Shown in pieces: positions 9,017 to 17,838 of a stretch of 64,000 bases of DNA (position 1 is its first letter; each line of letters begins with the position of its first letter). The notes below the pieces were generated by a model, which did not search any database, had not been told where the DNA came from, and was given only the letters and a program-made list of their open reading frames with translations. The DNA is from Massilia yuzhufengensis (GTDB lineage: Bacteria > Pseudomonadota > Gammaproteobacteria > Burkholderiales > Burkholderiaceae_D). Position numbers and translations under genes: made by a program. The stretch is taken from positions 32,740 through 96,739 of the forward strand of contig NZ_FOLD01000022.1 in assembly GCF_900112225.1 (NCBI RefSeq). Reading direction: 5' to 3'.

Positions 9017-9514
9017 TCAGACGGGAAGGGTCATGGCCTGGGCGGCCGCGGTTTGCTCCGTACGGAACGCGACCAGGCGCTGGGCCAGGTCCTCGTCGTT
9101 CGCGGCCAGCAGCGCCACCGCGGTCAGGGCCGCGTTGGCGGCGCCCGCTTCGCCGATGGCGAAGGTGGCAACCGGCACGCCTTTCGGCATCTGCACGATG
9201 GACAGCAGCGAATCCTCGCCGCGCAGGTACTTGGACGGCACCGGCACGCCCAGCACCGGCACGATGGTCTTGGCGGCCACCATGCCCGGCAGGTGGGCGG
9301 CGCCCCCTGCCCCGGCGATAATGGCGCGCAGGCCGCGTGCGCGCGCGGTCTCGGCATACGTGAACATCTCGTCGGGCATGCGGTGCGCCGAGATTACCGA
9401 GGCTTCAAAAGGCACACCGAACTGCTTCAGGATGGCGACCGCGTGCTGCATCACGTCCCAGTCGGACGAGGACCCCATGATGACGCCCACCAGCGGTTTT
9501 GCTTGCTCGGTCAT
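9017..9514 (-). CDS. purE: N5-CAIR mutase, class I
   Basis: Converts N5-CAIR to CAIR; acts right after PurK. The [13 protein letters not shown] motif at the N-terminus and [10 protein letters not shown] are the substrate-binding signature of class I PurE. The ATG at 9514 is used (165 residues); a GTG at 9520 would add two residues and overlap the purC stop. Co-occurrence with purK is expected, since class I PurE depends on the PurK product. Confidence 0.97.
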   Translation of the reverse strand: MTEQAKPLVGVIMGSSSDWDVMQHAVAILKQFGVPFEASVISAHRMPDEMFTYAETARARGLRAIIAGAGGAAHLPGMVAAKTIVPVLGVPVPSKYLRGEDSLLSIVQMPKGVPVATFAIGEAGAANAALTAVALLAANDEDLAQRLVAFRTEQTAAAQAMTLPV

Positions 9515-9516
9515 CG

Positions 9517-10413
9517 TCACGCCTTCAGCTTTTCGCCGGTCAGGCGTTCGATGGCTTCGAAATACTTGGCCTGGGTTTTTTCGATGACGTCCGCCGGCAG
9601 CGCCGGCGCCGGCGCGGTCTTGCCCCAGTCGGTCAGCGTTTCCAGGTAGTCGCGCACGAACTGCTTGTCGAACGATGGCGGCGACATGCCCGGCGCGTAC
9701 GAGTCGGCAGGCCAGAAGCGCGAGGAATCGGCGGTGAGCACTTCGTCCATCAGGTGCATCACGCCGTTGTCGTCCAGGCCGAATTCGAACTTGGTGTCGG
9801 CGATGATGATGCCGCGCGTGGCCGCATATTCGGCGGCGGCGGTATAGAGCTGGATGCTGACGTCGCGCATCTTGGCGGCCAGTTCCTTGCCGATGCGGTT
9901 TTCCATGTCCTCGAACGAGATGTTCTCGTCATGCTCGCCCAGGTCGGCCTTGGCGGCCGGCGTGAACAGCGGCTGCGGCAGCTTGTCGGCCTGGCGCAGG
10001 CCGCTTGGGAGTTCGATGCCGCAGATGGCGCCGCTGGCCTGGTAATCCTTCCAGCCCGACCCGATAATGTAGCCGCGCACGACCGCCTCGACCATGATCG
10101 GCTTGAGCCGCTTGGCCACCACGGCGCGGCCGCGGACCTGTTCTACCTCATCTGGCGCCACAACGCTCTCAGGCGCCACGCCGGTCAGGTGGTTCGGCAC
10201 GATGTGGCCGAGCTTCTCGAACCAGAAGTCGCTCATCTGGTTCAGCACCATGCCCTTGCCGGGGATCGGCTCGTTCATGACCACGTCGAAGGCCGACAGG
10301 CGGTCGGTGGTGACGATCAGGATCTTGTCGTCGCCGACAGCGTAGTTGTCGCGTACCTTGCCGTGGCCGAGCAGTGGCAGGGACTTGATAGTGGATTGGT
10401 AGAGGCTGTTCAT
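9517..10413 (-). CDS. purC: SAICAR synthase
   Basis: Phosphoribosylaminoimidazole-succinocarboxamide synthase: ligates aspartate to CAIR using ATP. 298 residues, with the typical opening [20 protein letters not shown] and the SAICAR signature around [20 protein letters not shown]. First gene of the purC-purE-purK-tsaC transcript. The 393 bp upstream, to fba, carry REP-type repeats rather than a gene. Confidence 0.97.
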   Translation of the reverse strand: MNSLYQSTIKSLPLLGHGKVRDNYAVGDDKILIVTTDRLSAFDVVMNEPIPGKGMVLNQMSDFWFEKLGHIVPNHLTGVAPESVVAPDEVEQVRGRAVVAKRLKPIMVEAVVRGYIIGSGWKDYQASGAICGIELPSGLRQADKLPQPLFTPAAKADLGEHDENISFEDMENRIGKELAAKMRDVSIQLYTAAAEYAATRGIIIADTKFEFGLDDNGVMHLMDEVLTADSSRFWPADSYAPGMSPPSFDKQFVRDYLETLTDWGKTAPAPALPADVIEKTQAKYFEAIERLTGEKLKA

Positions 10414-10460
10414 AGATGGGATATCAGGGAAACGGAACCGGGGTTTGTCGCCGGTCGGGT

Positions 10461-10472
10461 GGGTCAGGTCTG
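10461..10472. repeat. Possible relic of the palindromic-terminus element
   Basis: GGGTCAGGTCTG matches 12 bases of the terminus of copies A-D, with no partner terminus nearby. It may be chance or a decayed end. Confidence 0.25.
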
Positions 10473-10533
10473 GGGGTGGCCTGGGCCGGTGCGTAATTTT
10501 ACGTCAATTCACGATGCGCCGCCGAAGCCAGCA

Positions 10534-10735
10534 CCGTCGTAGCGTCACTGGCGCTACGACTTCCCGCGAAGGCGGGAACCCAATTTTGTTTAAAAAGCCG
10601 ACTCAGTACGCTCCAGCTACCACACTAAAAACCGTCGTTCCGGCGAAGGCCGGAACCCAAGTTTGTGTGCGTTACGACTGCGCTAACGTTACCAACTGCG
10701 GTGAAGAAATTGGGTCCCGGGCTGCGCCGGGACGA
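10534..10735. repeat. REP/BIME-like hairpin cluster 1
   Basis: Three related hairpins fill most of the purC-fba gap: a composite GTAGCG/CGCTAC hairpin (about 10539-10558) followed by TTCCCGCGAAGGCGGGAA (10561-10578); GTTCCGGCGAAGGCCGGAAC (10637-10656); and an inverted copy TCCCGG...CCGGGA (about 10714-10731). Each repeat ends in ACCCAA or, inverted, TTGGGT. The same composite occurs at 57.6 kb and a single copy at 63.3 kb. Mixed orientations are typical of BIME mosaics. Confidence 0.75.
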
Positions 10736-10751
10736 CGTTGCTAAGGGACGT

Positions 10752-10797
10752 AGGTGAAGCTGGCTGCGCGACTCCTGCCGCGCAGCCAGCTTCACCT
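10752..10797 (-). terminator. Perfect 19-bp hairpin just after fba
   Basis: AGGTGAAGCTGGCTGCGCG pairs perfectly with CGCGCAGCCAGCTTCACCT around an 8-nt loop. It begins 10 bases beyond the fba stop. No T run follows on the fba strand, so it may act as an mRNA 3'-end stabiliser or a factor-assisted terminator rather than a classic intrinsic one. Confidence 0.5.
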
Positions 10798-10806
10798 ATT
10801 GCCAAA

Positions 10807-11871
10807 TTACTGCACGATCTGCGACAGCTCGCCCGCCTTGTAGCGCTCGGCCATTTTGTCCAGTGGCATCGGCTTGATCTTGGCCGCCATGCCTTCGCAG
10901 CCGAAGGACAGGTAGCGCGCCTTGCAGATCTCGGTGGCCGCCTCGCGCGCAGGCTTGAGGTAATCGCGCGGATCGAACTTGCCCGGGTTCTGGAACATGT
11001 ATTTGCGGATCGCCGCGGTCATGGCCAGGCGGATGTCGGTGTCGATGTTGATCTTGCGGACGCCGTGCTTGATGCCTTCCTGGATCTCTTCGACCGGCAC
11101 GCCGTAGGTCTCTTTCATGTCGCCGCCGAATTCGCGGATGATCGCCAGCAGTTCCTGCGGCACCGACGACGAGCCGTGCATCACCAGGTGGGTGTTCGGG
11201 ATGCGCTGGTGGATTTCCTTGATGCGGTCGATGGCCAGGATGTCGCCGGTCGGCTTGCGGGTGAATTTATAGGCGCCGTGCGAGGTGCCGATGGCGATGG
11301 CCAGGGCGTCGCACTGGGTGCGGGCGACGAAGTCGGCGGCTTGCGCGACGTCGGTCAGCAGCTGCTCGCGGGTCATGGCGCCGTCGGCGCCGTGGCCATC
11401 TTCCTTGTCGCCCATCATGGTTTCAAGCGAACCGAGCACGCCCAGTTCCGCTTCAACCGTCACGCCGATCGAGTGCGCGAACTTGACCACTTCTTTCGAG
11501 ACGTCGACGTTGTATTCATAGGACGCCACCGACTTGCCGTCGGCTTCGAGCGAACCGTCCATCATCACCGAGGTGAAGCCCGAACGGATCGCGGCCATGC
11601 AGACCGCCGGCGACTGGCCGTGGTCCTGGTGCATGACGACCGGGATGTGCGGATAGGCTTCGACGGCGGCGTCGATCAGGTGGCGCAGGAAGGCTTCGCC
11701 GGCGTACTTGCGGGCGCCGGCCGAGGCCTGCATGATCACCGGCGCGTTGACCGCGTCGGCGGCGGCCATGATGGCCTGCACCTGCTCCAGGTTGTTGACG
11801 TTAAACGCCGGCAGGCCGTAGCCGTGTTCGGCGGCATGGTCCAGCAGTTGACGCATCGATACGAGTGCCAT
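10807..11871 (-). CDS. fbaA: Class II fructose-1,6-bisphosphate aldolase
   Basis: Zinc-dependent reversible cleavage of fructose-1,6-bisphosphate in glycolysis and gluconeogenesis. 354 residues, of the long class II group found in Burkholderiales. Visible signatures are [15 protein letters not shown] near the N-terminus, [11 protein letters not shown] (zinc-ligand His and catalytic Asp near residues 78-88) and [11 protein letters not shown]. It lies 19 bases after pyk in the same direction, giving a pgk-pyk-fba glycolytic block on the reverse strand. Confidence 0.97.
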   Translation of the reverse strand: MALVSMRQLLDHAAEHGYGLPAFNVNNLEQVQAIMAAADAVNAPVIMQASAGARKYAGEAFLRHLIDAAVEAYPHIPVVMHQDHGQSPAVCMAAIRSGFTSVMMDGSLEADGKSVASYEYNVDVSKEVVKFAHSIGVTVEAELGVLGSLETMMGDKEDGHGADGAMTREQLLTDVAQAADFVARTQCDALAIAIGTSHGAYKFTRKPTGDILAIDRIKEIHQRIPNTHLVMHGSSSVPQELLAIIREFGGDMKETYGVPVEEIQEGIKHGVRKINIDTDIRLAMTAAIRKYMFQNPGKFDPRDYLKPAREAATEICKARYLSFGCEGMAAKIKPMPLDKMAERYKAGELSQIVQ

Positions 11872-11890
11872 GGTTGATTACTCCAAACAA

Positions 11891-13369
11891 TTAAGAAACT
11901 TTTTCGTCCAGCTCGCCAACGCGCACGATCTTGAGCGCATTGGTGCCGCCGGCCTGGCCCATCGGCGAGCCCCAGGTCACGACGATCAGGTCGCCCTTGC
12001 GCACCATGCCTTCGTTGATCAGGACTTCTTCGGCCTTGCGCAGCACCGCGTGGCTGCCACCTTCCTGCAGCAGGTGGAATGCTCGCACGTTCCGGTACAG
12101 CGACGCCTTGCGCTGCGTCGTCTGCAGCGGGGTCAGGGCAAAGATCGGGGTGTCAATCGAATGGCGGCTCATCCACAGGGCGGTCGAGCCCGATTCGGTG
12201 AGCGCAACGATCGCCTTCACCTTCAGGTGGTGGGCGGTGAACAGGGTGCCGTAGGCAATGGATTGGTCGATGCGGGTGAACTGGACGTTCAGGAAATCGG
12301 CATCCTGCTTGTTGTATTCCGAATTCTCGGCTTCCAGGCAGATGGCGGCCATCATCTCAACCGTCTCCACCGGGTACTTGCCCGATGCGGTCTCGGCCGA
12401 GGTCATCACGGCGTCGGTGCCGTCCAGCACGGCGTTGGCCACGTCGGACACTTCGGCGCGGGTCGGCACGGCGTTGACGATCATCGACTCCATCATCTGG
12501 GTCGCGGTAATCGCCAATTTATTCGAGGCGCGCGCCATGCGGATCATGCGCTTTTGCAGCGCCGGCACGGCCGCGTTGCCCACTTCCACCGCCAGGTCGC
12601 CGCGGGCGACCATGATGCCGTCCGACGCGTCCAGGATTTCCTGCAGCACCGGGATAGCTTCGGCGCGCTCGATCTTGGCGATCATCATCGGCTTGTGGCC
12701 ATAGGCTTCGCCGGCGATGTTGGCCAGCTGGCGCGCCATCTCCATGTCGGTGGCGTTCTTCGGGAACGAGATCGCCAGGTAGTCGGCCTGGAAGCTCATC
12801 GCGGTCTTGATGTCTTCCATGTCCTTGGCGGTCAGGGCCGGCGCGGTCAGGCCGCCGCCCTGGCGGTTGATGCCCTTGTTGTTCGACAGTTCGCCGCCCA
12901 CCTTGACCGTGGTGCAGATCTCGTGGCCCACGACCTTGTCGACGACCAGCACGATCAGGCCGTCGTTGAGCAGCAGCTTGTCGCCCGGCTTGACGTCGCG
13001 CGGCAATGCCTTGTAGTCGAGGCCGACGCGATCCTGGTTGCCCAGCTCGCCGTTGTCGCCCCACTTGGCGTCCAGGATGAACTTCTCGCCATTGTTCAGG
13101 AAGATCTTGCCCTCTTCAAACTTACCAACGCGGATCTTCGGTCCCTGCATGTCGGCCATGATCGCCACTTCGACGCCGCATTCGGCGGCGGCGCGGCGCA
13201 CCAGCGTGGCGCGGTCGATGTGGTCCTGGGCCTTGCCGTGCGAGAAGTTCAGGCGCACGACGTCGACGCCCGCGCGGATCATTTTCACGAGGATGTCGAA
13301 GTCGGTCGATGCAGGACCGATGGTGGCGACGATCTTGGTGGCGTTGTACAGGGGGCGCGCAGCTTGCAT
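11891..13369 (-). CDS. pyk: Pyruvate kinase
   Basis: Transfers phosphate from PEP to ADP. 492 residues from the ATG at 13369; the frame stays open further upstream into pgk, but that is not homologous sequence. NATKIVATIGPAS starts the TIM barrel, RLNFSHG and the MVARGDLAVEVG motif (Mg and substrate loop) are intact, and the C-terminal allosteric domain ends NALKIVRVGELDEKVS. A hairpin with a partial T run lies between pgk and this gene, so it may have its own promoter there. Confidence 0.97.
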   Translation of the reverse strand: MQAARPLYNATKIVATIGPASTDFDILVKMIRAGVDVVRLNFSHGKAQDHIDRATLVRRAAAECGVEVAIMADMQGPKIRVGKFEEGKIFLNNGEKFILDAKWGDNGELGNQDRVGLDYKALPRDVKPGDKLLLNDGLIVLVVDKVVGHEICTTVKVGGELSNNKGINRQGGGLTAPALTAKDMEDIKTAMSFQADYLAISFPKNATDMEMARQLANIAGEAYGHKPMMIAKIERAEAIPVLQEILDASDGIMVARGDLAVEVGNAAVPALQKRMIRMARASNKLAITATQMMESMIVNAVPTRAEVSDVANAVLDGTDAVMTSAETASGKYPVETVEMMAAICLEAENSEYNKQDADFLNVQFTRIDQSIAYGTLFTAHHLKVKAIVALTESGSTALWMSRHSIDTPIFALTPLQTTQRKASLYRNVRAFHLLQEGGSHAVLRKAEEVLINEGMVRKGDLIVVTWGSPMGQAGGTNALKIVRVGELDEKVS

Positions 13370-13390
13370 GGGTTGGAATCCTCGGTTCTG

Positions 13391-13421
13391 AAAAGAGAAG
13401 CGCAGCTTTCGAAGCTGCGCT
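13391..13421 (-). terminator. Attenuator or terminator between pgk and pyk
   Basis: On the reverse strand AGCGCAGCTT and AAGCTGCGCT form a 10-bp stem, followed by TCTCTTTTC. It starts 10 bases beyond the pgk stop. Confidence 0.65.
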
Positions 13422-13430
13422 GGCACTGTC

Positions 13431-14636
13431 TTATTTGGCGTTACGCTGGAGCAGGATGTCGACTGCCGGCAGGGTCTTCCCTTCGAGGAACTCGAGGAAG
13501 GCGCCGCCGCCAGTGGAGATGTAGCCGATCCGGTCGCCGATGTCGTACTTGGCGATCGCGGCCAGGGTGTCGCCACCGCCGGCGATCGAGAAGCCTTTCG
13601 ACTGGGCAATCGCCAGCGCCAGCGTCTTGGTGCCTTCGGCGAACTGGTCGAACTCGAACACGCCGACCGGGCCATTCCAGACGATGGTGCCGGCCTTGGC
13701 GACCTGTTCGGCCAGCATGGCGGCGGTCTTCGGGCCGATGTCCAGGATCATGTCGTCATCCGCCACGTCCGCCACGTCCTTGACGGTGGCGGCGGCGGTT
13801 GGCGAGAACTCTTTCGCGCACACGACGTCCACGGGGATTGGCACCGAGGCGCCCCGCGCGGCCATCATGTCGATGATCTGCTTGGCTTCAGCGACCAGGT
13901 CGTTCTCGACCAGCGACTTGCCGATGTTCAGGCCGACGGCCTTCATGAAGGTGTTGGCGATGCCGCCGCCGACGATCAGGTTGTCGACCTTGCCGGCCAG
14001 GCTTTGCAGGATGCTCAGCTTGCTCGAGACCTTCGAGCCGGCGACGATGGCCAGCAGCGGGCGGGCCGGCTGGCCGAGGGCCTTGCCGAGCGCGTCGAGT
14101 TCGGCCGCCAGCAGCGGGCCGGCGGCGACCACGGGCGCGTATTTCGCGATGCCGTGGGTGGTGGCTTCCGCGCGGTGCGCGGTGCCGAAGGCGTCGTTCA
14201 CGTAGATGTCGCACAGCTTGGCCATTTTCTGCGCCAGCGCGTCGTCGTTCTTCTTTTCGCCCTTGTTGACGCGGCAGTTTTCCAGCAACACGACCGCGCC
14301 CGGCGCGACCTCGACGCCATCGACCCAGTCCTGTTTCAGTTCCACCGGCTGGTCGAGCAGCTCGGACAGGCGCGCGGCGACCGGCGCCAGGCTGTCTTGC
14401 GGCTTGAATTCGCCTTCGGTCGGGCGGCCCAGGTGCGAGGTGACCATCACGGCGGCGCCCGCCTTCAGCGCGGCCTGGATCGCAGGCACGGAGGCGCGGA
14501 CACGGGTGTCTTCGGTGATATTGCCAGCGTCATCCTGCGGAACATTCAGGTCGGCGCGGATGAAGACGCGCTTGTTTTTCAGCGCATCGCGGTCGATCAG
14601 GTCTTGCAAGCGGGTGAAACTCAGAACGTCATCCAT
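13431..14636 (-). CDS. pgk: Phosphoglycerate kinase
   Basis: Reversible 1,3-bisphosphoglycerate/ADP phosphotransfer. 401 residues. [11 protein letters not shown] near residue 25, [11 protein letters not shown], and the nucleotide-loop [14 protein letters not shown] near the C-terminus are diagnostic. First of three glycolytic genes on this strand (pgk, pyk, fba); in many relatives gap and tkt precede pgk, but here azlCD-type genes lie upstream. Confidence 0.97.
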   Translation of the reverse strand: MDDVLSFTRLQDLIDRDALKNKRVFIRADLNVPQDDAGNITEDTRVRASVPAIQAALKAGAAVMVTSHLGRPTEGEFKPQDSLAPVAARLSELLDQPVELKQDWVDGVEVAPGAVVLLENCRVNKGEKKNDDALAQKMAKLCDIYVNDAFGTAHRAEATTHGIAKYAPVVAAGPLLAAELDALGKALGQPARPLLAIVAGSKVSSKLSILQSLAGKVDNLIVGGGIANTFMKAVGLNIGKSLVENDLVAEAKQIIDMMAARGASVPIPVDVVCAKEFSPTAAATVKDVADVADDDMILDIGPKTAAMLAEQVAKAGTIVWNGPVGVFEFDQFAEGTKTLALAIAQSKGFSIAGGGDTLAAIAKYDIGDRIGYISTGGGAFLEFLEGKTLPAVDILLQRNAK

Positions 14637-14678
14637 TGGCTAGTCAACAGTGAAATAGTGAAAGACCGTCATTGTACA

Positions 14679-15023
14679 TTAGGCAGCGGCGCCAAAAACG
14701 TGCAAGACGCGCAACAGTGTAAAGACCGCCATGCCGAACAGGATGGTCAACAGCATGCTGCGCCGCCACAGGTAAAAGGCCAGCGCGGCCAGTGCGGCCA
14801 GCAGCTTCGGGTTGGCCAGCGTGAGCTGGGCGTCGCCGCGCACGTCGACCAGCAAATCCGGCCCGATGATGGCCGCCAGCGCGCAGGCCGGGGCGTAGCG
14901 CAGCACCTCCTGCATGCGCGGCGGGATCGTCACCATGTGGCCGATCAGCCAGAACGAGCTGCGGGTGGCGGCGGTGGCGACGCACAACACGCCGATGACG
15001 GCCCAGATTTCCCAGTCAGACAT
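14679..15023 (-). CDS. azlD: AzlD-family branched-chain amino acid exporter, small subunit
   Basis: 114-residue membrane protein with about four hydrophobic segments and the AzlD feature VATAATRSSFWLIG near its start. With AzlC it forms a branched-chain amino acid exporter (BrnFE/AzlCD type). The start at 15023 (MSDWEIW) overlaps the end of azlC by 8 bases; the longer open frame from 15173 reads through azlC in another frame and was rejected. Confidence 0.9.
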   Translation of the reverse strand: MSDWEIWAVIGVLCVATAATRSSFWLIGHMVTIPPRMQEVLRYAPACALAAIIGPDLLVDVRGDAQLTLANPKLLAALAALAFYLWRRSMLLTILFGMAVFTLLRVLHVFGAAA

Positions 15024-15777
15024 GCTTGCCCTTTCGCTTGGCGATGGTTTCTTCGACGACCATCGCGGTGACCATGCCGACCACGACCGCCAGCAGCAGG
15101 CCCAGCTTGTACGGCAGGCCATAGGCCAGCACCGAGATGGCGCCCGCCACCAGCACGCCGCACAGGGCGGCATTGTTGATGATCAGGGGGACGGTAATGC
15201 AGAGGATGGCCAGGGTGCCGGCGAAGCCCAGGCCCCATTCGGCCGGAATCGCGCTGCCCAGGAAGATGCCGGTGAGCGAACCGGCCTGCCAGGCGAACCA
15301 GTTCGGGTACATCAGCCCCTTCAGGTAGGATAGCTTGCCGGCGACCCGTTCGGCGGTGGGGAAGCGCTGCAGGAACATGGCCACGGTCAGGTCGCCCGAC
15401 ACATAGCCGAGCAGGAAGCGCTGCTTCCAGGGCAGGTGGGAGAAGTGCGGGCCGAGCAGGGCCGAAAAGATCACGAAGCGCAGGTTGACCACCAGCGCGG
15501 TGGCGAAGATGACCCAGATCGGCGCGGCGGCCGCGATCAGCGGAAGGGAAGCGAGCTGGGCAGAGCCGGCAAACACCAGCAGGGTCATGCCGGTGGCCTG
15601 CATGGCCGTCAGGCCGGTTTTCACCATCGCGATGCCGACCACCAGGCCCCAGGCGGCGATACCGAACAGGGTCGGCAGGCCGGTCTTGAACCCTTCGCGC
15701 CAGGCGTCCGGGTCGGGGGCGTCCAGCGCATCCACTCCGGCAGGGCGATGCTGCTCCGGCGGCGCGGCCCCGTTCAT
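15016..15777 (-). CDS. azlC: AzlC-family branched-chain amino acid exporter, large subunit
   Basis: 253 residues. The motif FKTGLPTLFGIAAWGLVVGIAM opens the first membrane segments, and a run of about seven to eight further hydrophobic helices follows, as in AzlC/BrnF. The ATG at 15777 is preceded by AGGA with a 7-base spacer and is preferred over an upstream TTG. Partner of the overlapping azlD. Substrates are inferred from the family. Confidence 0.92.
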   Translation of the reverse strand: MNGAAPPEQHRPAGVDALDAPDPDAWREGFKTGLPTLFGIAAWGLVVGIAMVKTGLTAMQATGMTLLVFAGSAQLASLPLIAAAAPIWVIFATALVVNLRFVIFSALLGPHFSHLPWKQRFLLGYVSGDLTVAMFLQRFPTAERVAGKLSYLKGLMYPNWFAWQAGSLTGIFLGSAIPAEWGLGFAGTLAILCITVPLIINNAALCGVLVAGAISVLAYGLPYKLGLLLAVVVGMVTAMVVEETIAKRKGKHV

Positions 15778-15931
15778 GTGGTTTTCCTGCAACGGCCGTT
15801 TCGGGCGGATGCGGCGACGGGCTTGAAACGGTCGGGCATGAAACGCATGTAAAGGTGTGCCAAAGGTGTTCCGAACAGCGGCGCCGGGCTGGCAAGCGCT
15901 GCGTCCCGGGCTCGATTATGATCAGTTCGTT

Positions 15932-15974
15932 ATTCTACCGATCATTTCGGTATGCATGGTGAATCCGGTAGAAT
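15932..15974. repeat. Inverted repeat upstream of the zinc-finger gene
   Basis: ATTCTACC (15932-15939) and GGTAGAAT (15967-15974) are exact inverted 8-mers, 27 bp apart, about 37 bp before the start of the next gene. They could be a leader hairpin or an operator. Confidence 0.3.
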
Positions 15975-16010
15975 CCTGTCTTTGTCCCAATTCGCTAGAC
16001 GGAGAACCTG

Positions 16011-16205
16011 ATGAACCAAAAGACGATGCCTGTGGTGGAACTCGAGGCCAAAGACCTGCCGGCACACTGCCCGAATCCGGCAATGCCGCTGTGGTCCTCG
16101 CACCCGCGCGTCTTCCTCGACTTTGACCACCATGGCGACGCCAAGTGCCCGTACTGCGGCACCCAGTACCGCCTGGCCGCCGGCGTCGAGCTCAAGCACC
16201 ACTGA
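16011..16205 (+). CDS. zf-CHCC zinc-finger protein (NDUFS6-like)
   Basis: A 64-residue protein with the CHCC zinc-finger pattern: CPNP near residue 20, SHPRVFLDF, and CPYCGTQY near residue 49. The family is related to the NDUFS6/13-kDa subunit of respiratory complex I; a free-standing bacterial role is not established. GGAG lies 8-9 bases upstream of the ATG. It is followed by a YheT-like hydrolase gene. Confidence 0.9.
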   Translation: MNQKTMPVVELEAKDLPAHCPNPAMPLWSSHPRVFLDFDHHGDAKCPYCGTQYRLAAGVELKHH

Positions 16206-16243
16206 TTGTCATGGGCGCGGTCCCCGGCCGCGCCCCCTGCCCC

Positions 16244-17230
16244 ATGCAATACCGTGCGCCCGCGTGGCTGCCTGGCGGCCACCTCCAGACCATCTATCCG
16301 GCGACCTGCGTCGCCAGGCCCCCGGTCGCCTATCGGCGCGAGCGCTGGAGCAGCAGCGACGGCGATTTCGTCGATGTCGATTTCGTCGACGGCGACCCGG
16401 GCAAGCCACTGGTGGTGCTGTTCCATGGGCTGGAAGGCTCCTCGGACAGCCATTACGCACGCGCGCTGATGGCGGCGCTGCAGGCGCGCGGCTGGTCGGG
16501 CGCGGTGCCGCACTTTCGCGGCTGCTCGGGCGAGCCGAACCTGGCGCCGCGCTTCTACCATTCCGGCGACGCGGCGGAAGTCGACTGGATCGTGCGCCGG
16601 CTCCATGCGCGTGCGCCCGGCCCGCTGTTCGCGGCCGGCGTATCCCTGGGCGGCAATGTGCTGCTGCGCTGGCTCGGCGAATCCGGGCACGGCGCCGGCT
16701 TCGTGCAGGCGGCGTGCGCAGTATCGGCCCCGCTCGACCTGGCGCGCGGGGGCGCCGCGCTCGGCGCGGGCTTCAACCTGCTGTATACCCGCATGTTCCT
16801 GCAGACGCTCAAGCCCAAGTGCCTGGCCAAGCTGGAACGCTACCCCGGCCTGTTCGACCGCGACGCCTTGCTGCGCGCGCGCGACCTGTACGCCTTCGAT
16901 AACGTGGTTACCGCGCCGCTGCACGGCTACCGCGACACCGACGACTACTGGCACCGCGCCAGCGCGCGCCACGTGCTGGGCGCGATCACCGTGCCCACCC
17001 TGGTGCTCAACGCGCGCAACGACCCCTTCCTGCCGGGCGAGCATCTGCCGCTGGCCGCGGCGCGCGCGGTGACGCTGGAGTATCCTGACGAAGGTGGCCA
17101 TGTCGGCTTTTCCGTGGGCCCGTTCCCGGGCCGGAACGACTGGCTGCCGCGCCGCATCCTGCACTTCTTCGACGGCGCCTGCCCGGCGACCCGTGCGCCC
17201 GGCGCGCAGGTAGCATGCGAAGCTTCATGA
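16244..17230 (+). CDS. YheT-family alpha/beta hydrolase
   Basis: 328 residues. WLPGGHLQTIYPA at the N-terminus is typical of the YheT/ABHD1-3 group. The nucleophile elbow is GVSLGGNVLL; the Asp lies in LNARNDPFLP and the His in DEGGHVGFS, so the triad looks complete. Physiological substrates of bacterial members are unknown, with lipids or esters likely. An in-frame ATG at 16211 would add 11 residues; neither start has a convincing Shine-Dalgarno sequence. Confidence 0.9.
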   Translation: MQYRAPAWLPGGHLQTIYPATCVARPPVAYRRERWSSSDGDFVDVDFVDGDPGKPLVVLFHGLEGSSDSHYARALMAALQARGWSGAVPHFRGCSGEPNLAPRFYHSGDAAEVDWIVRRLHARAPGPLFAAGVSLGGNVLLRWLGESGHGAGFVQAACAVSAPLDLARGGAALGAGFNLLYTRMFLQTLKPKCLAKLERYPGLFDRDALLRARDLYAFDNVVTAPLHGYRDTDDYWHRASARHVLGAITVPTLVLNARNDPFLPGEHLPLAAARAVTLEYPDEGGHVGFSVGPFPGRNDWLPRRILHFFDGACPATRAPGAQVACEAS

Positions 17231-17243
17231 AACAAGGGAAGAC

Positions 17244-17831
17244 ATGGACGACATCGTAAAACAGGCCATGGCCAAGTGGCCCAACGTTCCGCACTGCTAC
17301 GGCTGGCTGGGACTGGACGCGCGCGGCAACTGGCGCATGCGCGACGAAGCGGCGCAGCAGGCGGGTGCGCCCGGCGACAAGCTGGCCAATACCAAGCTGG
17401 CCGGCTTCATCAACCGCAACTACGGGCACGACGACAAGGGCCGCTGGTACTTCCAGAACGGGCCGCAGCGCGTGTACGTGAACCTGGAAAGCACGCCCTT
17501 CATCGCGCGCACCGATCCGGCGCAGGGCTTCGTGGTGCAGACCGGCCAGGCCATGGGGCCGCTGGAGGGCGTCTTCATGACCGACGCCGGCGCGCTGGTG
17601 CTGCAGGCCGGCGACATCGTCGCCCAGCTCGACGACCGCGACGTGGCCTCGGTGCTGGCACGCATGGAATTCGATGGGCACCCGGCCTCGATCGAGGCCA
17701 TCATGGCGTGGCTGGAAGACGATGCGGAAGAACTGGCGCTGGTGACGGACGGGGCGCGCGTCGTGGTGGAACGGCTGGCTGCGGACGCGCTGCCGCGCCG
17801 CTTCGGCTACGTGCCCGCGCCGGGGCTGTAA
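17244..17831 (+). CDS. Conserved Burkholderiales protein of unknown function
   Basis: A 195-residue soluble protein beginning MDDIVKQAMAKWPNVPHCYGWL. It resembles a DUF29xx-type family (DUF2946 or DUF2944; I am not sure of the number) common in Burkholderiales. No signal peptide or membrane segment is seen; the C-terminal half is acidic (LEDDAEELALV). It lies 13 bases after the YheT-like gene and is probably co-transcribed. Function unknown. Confidence 0.75.
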   Translation: MDDIVKQAMAKWPNVPHCYGWLGLDARGNWRMRDEAAQQAGAPGDKLANTKLAGFINRNYGHDDKGRWYFQNGPQRVYVNLESTPFIARTDPAQGFVVQTGQAMGPLEGVFMTDAGALVLQAGDIVAQLDDRDVASVLARMEFDGHPASIEAIMAWLEDDAEELALVTDGARVVVERLAADALPRRFGYVPAPGL

Positions 17832-17838
17832 CGCACGT

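Noticed and set aside
11870..13783. Forward open frame of 637 codons across pyk
   Set aside because: Shadow of pyk; translation is low-complexity.
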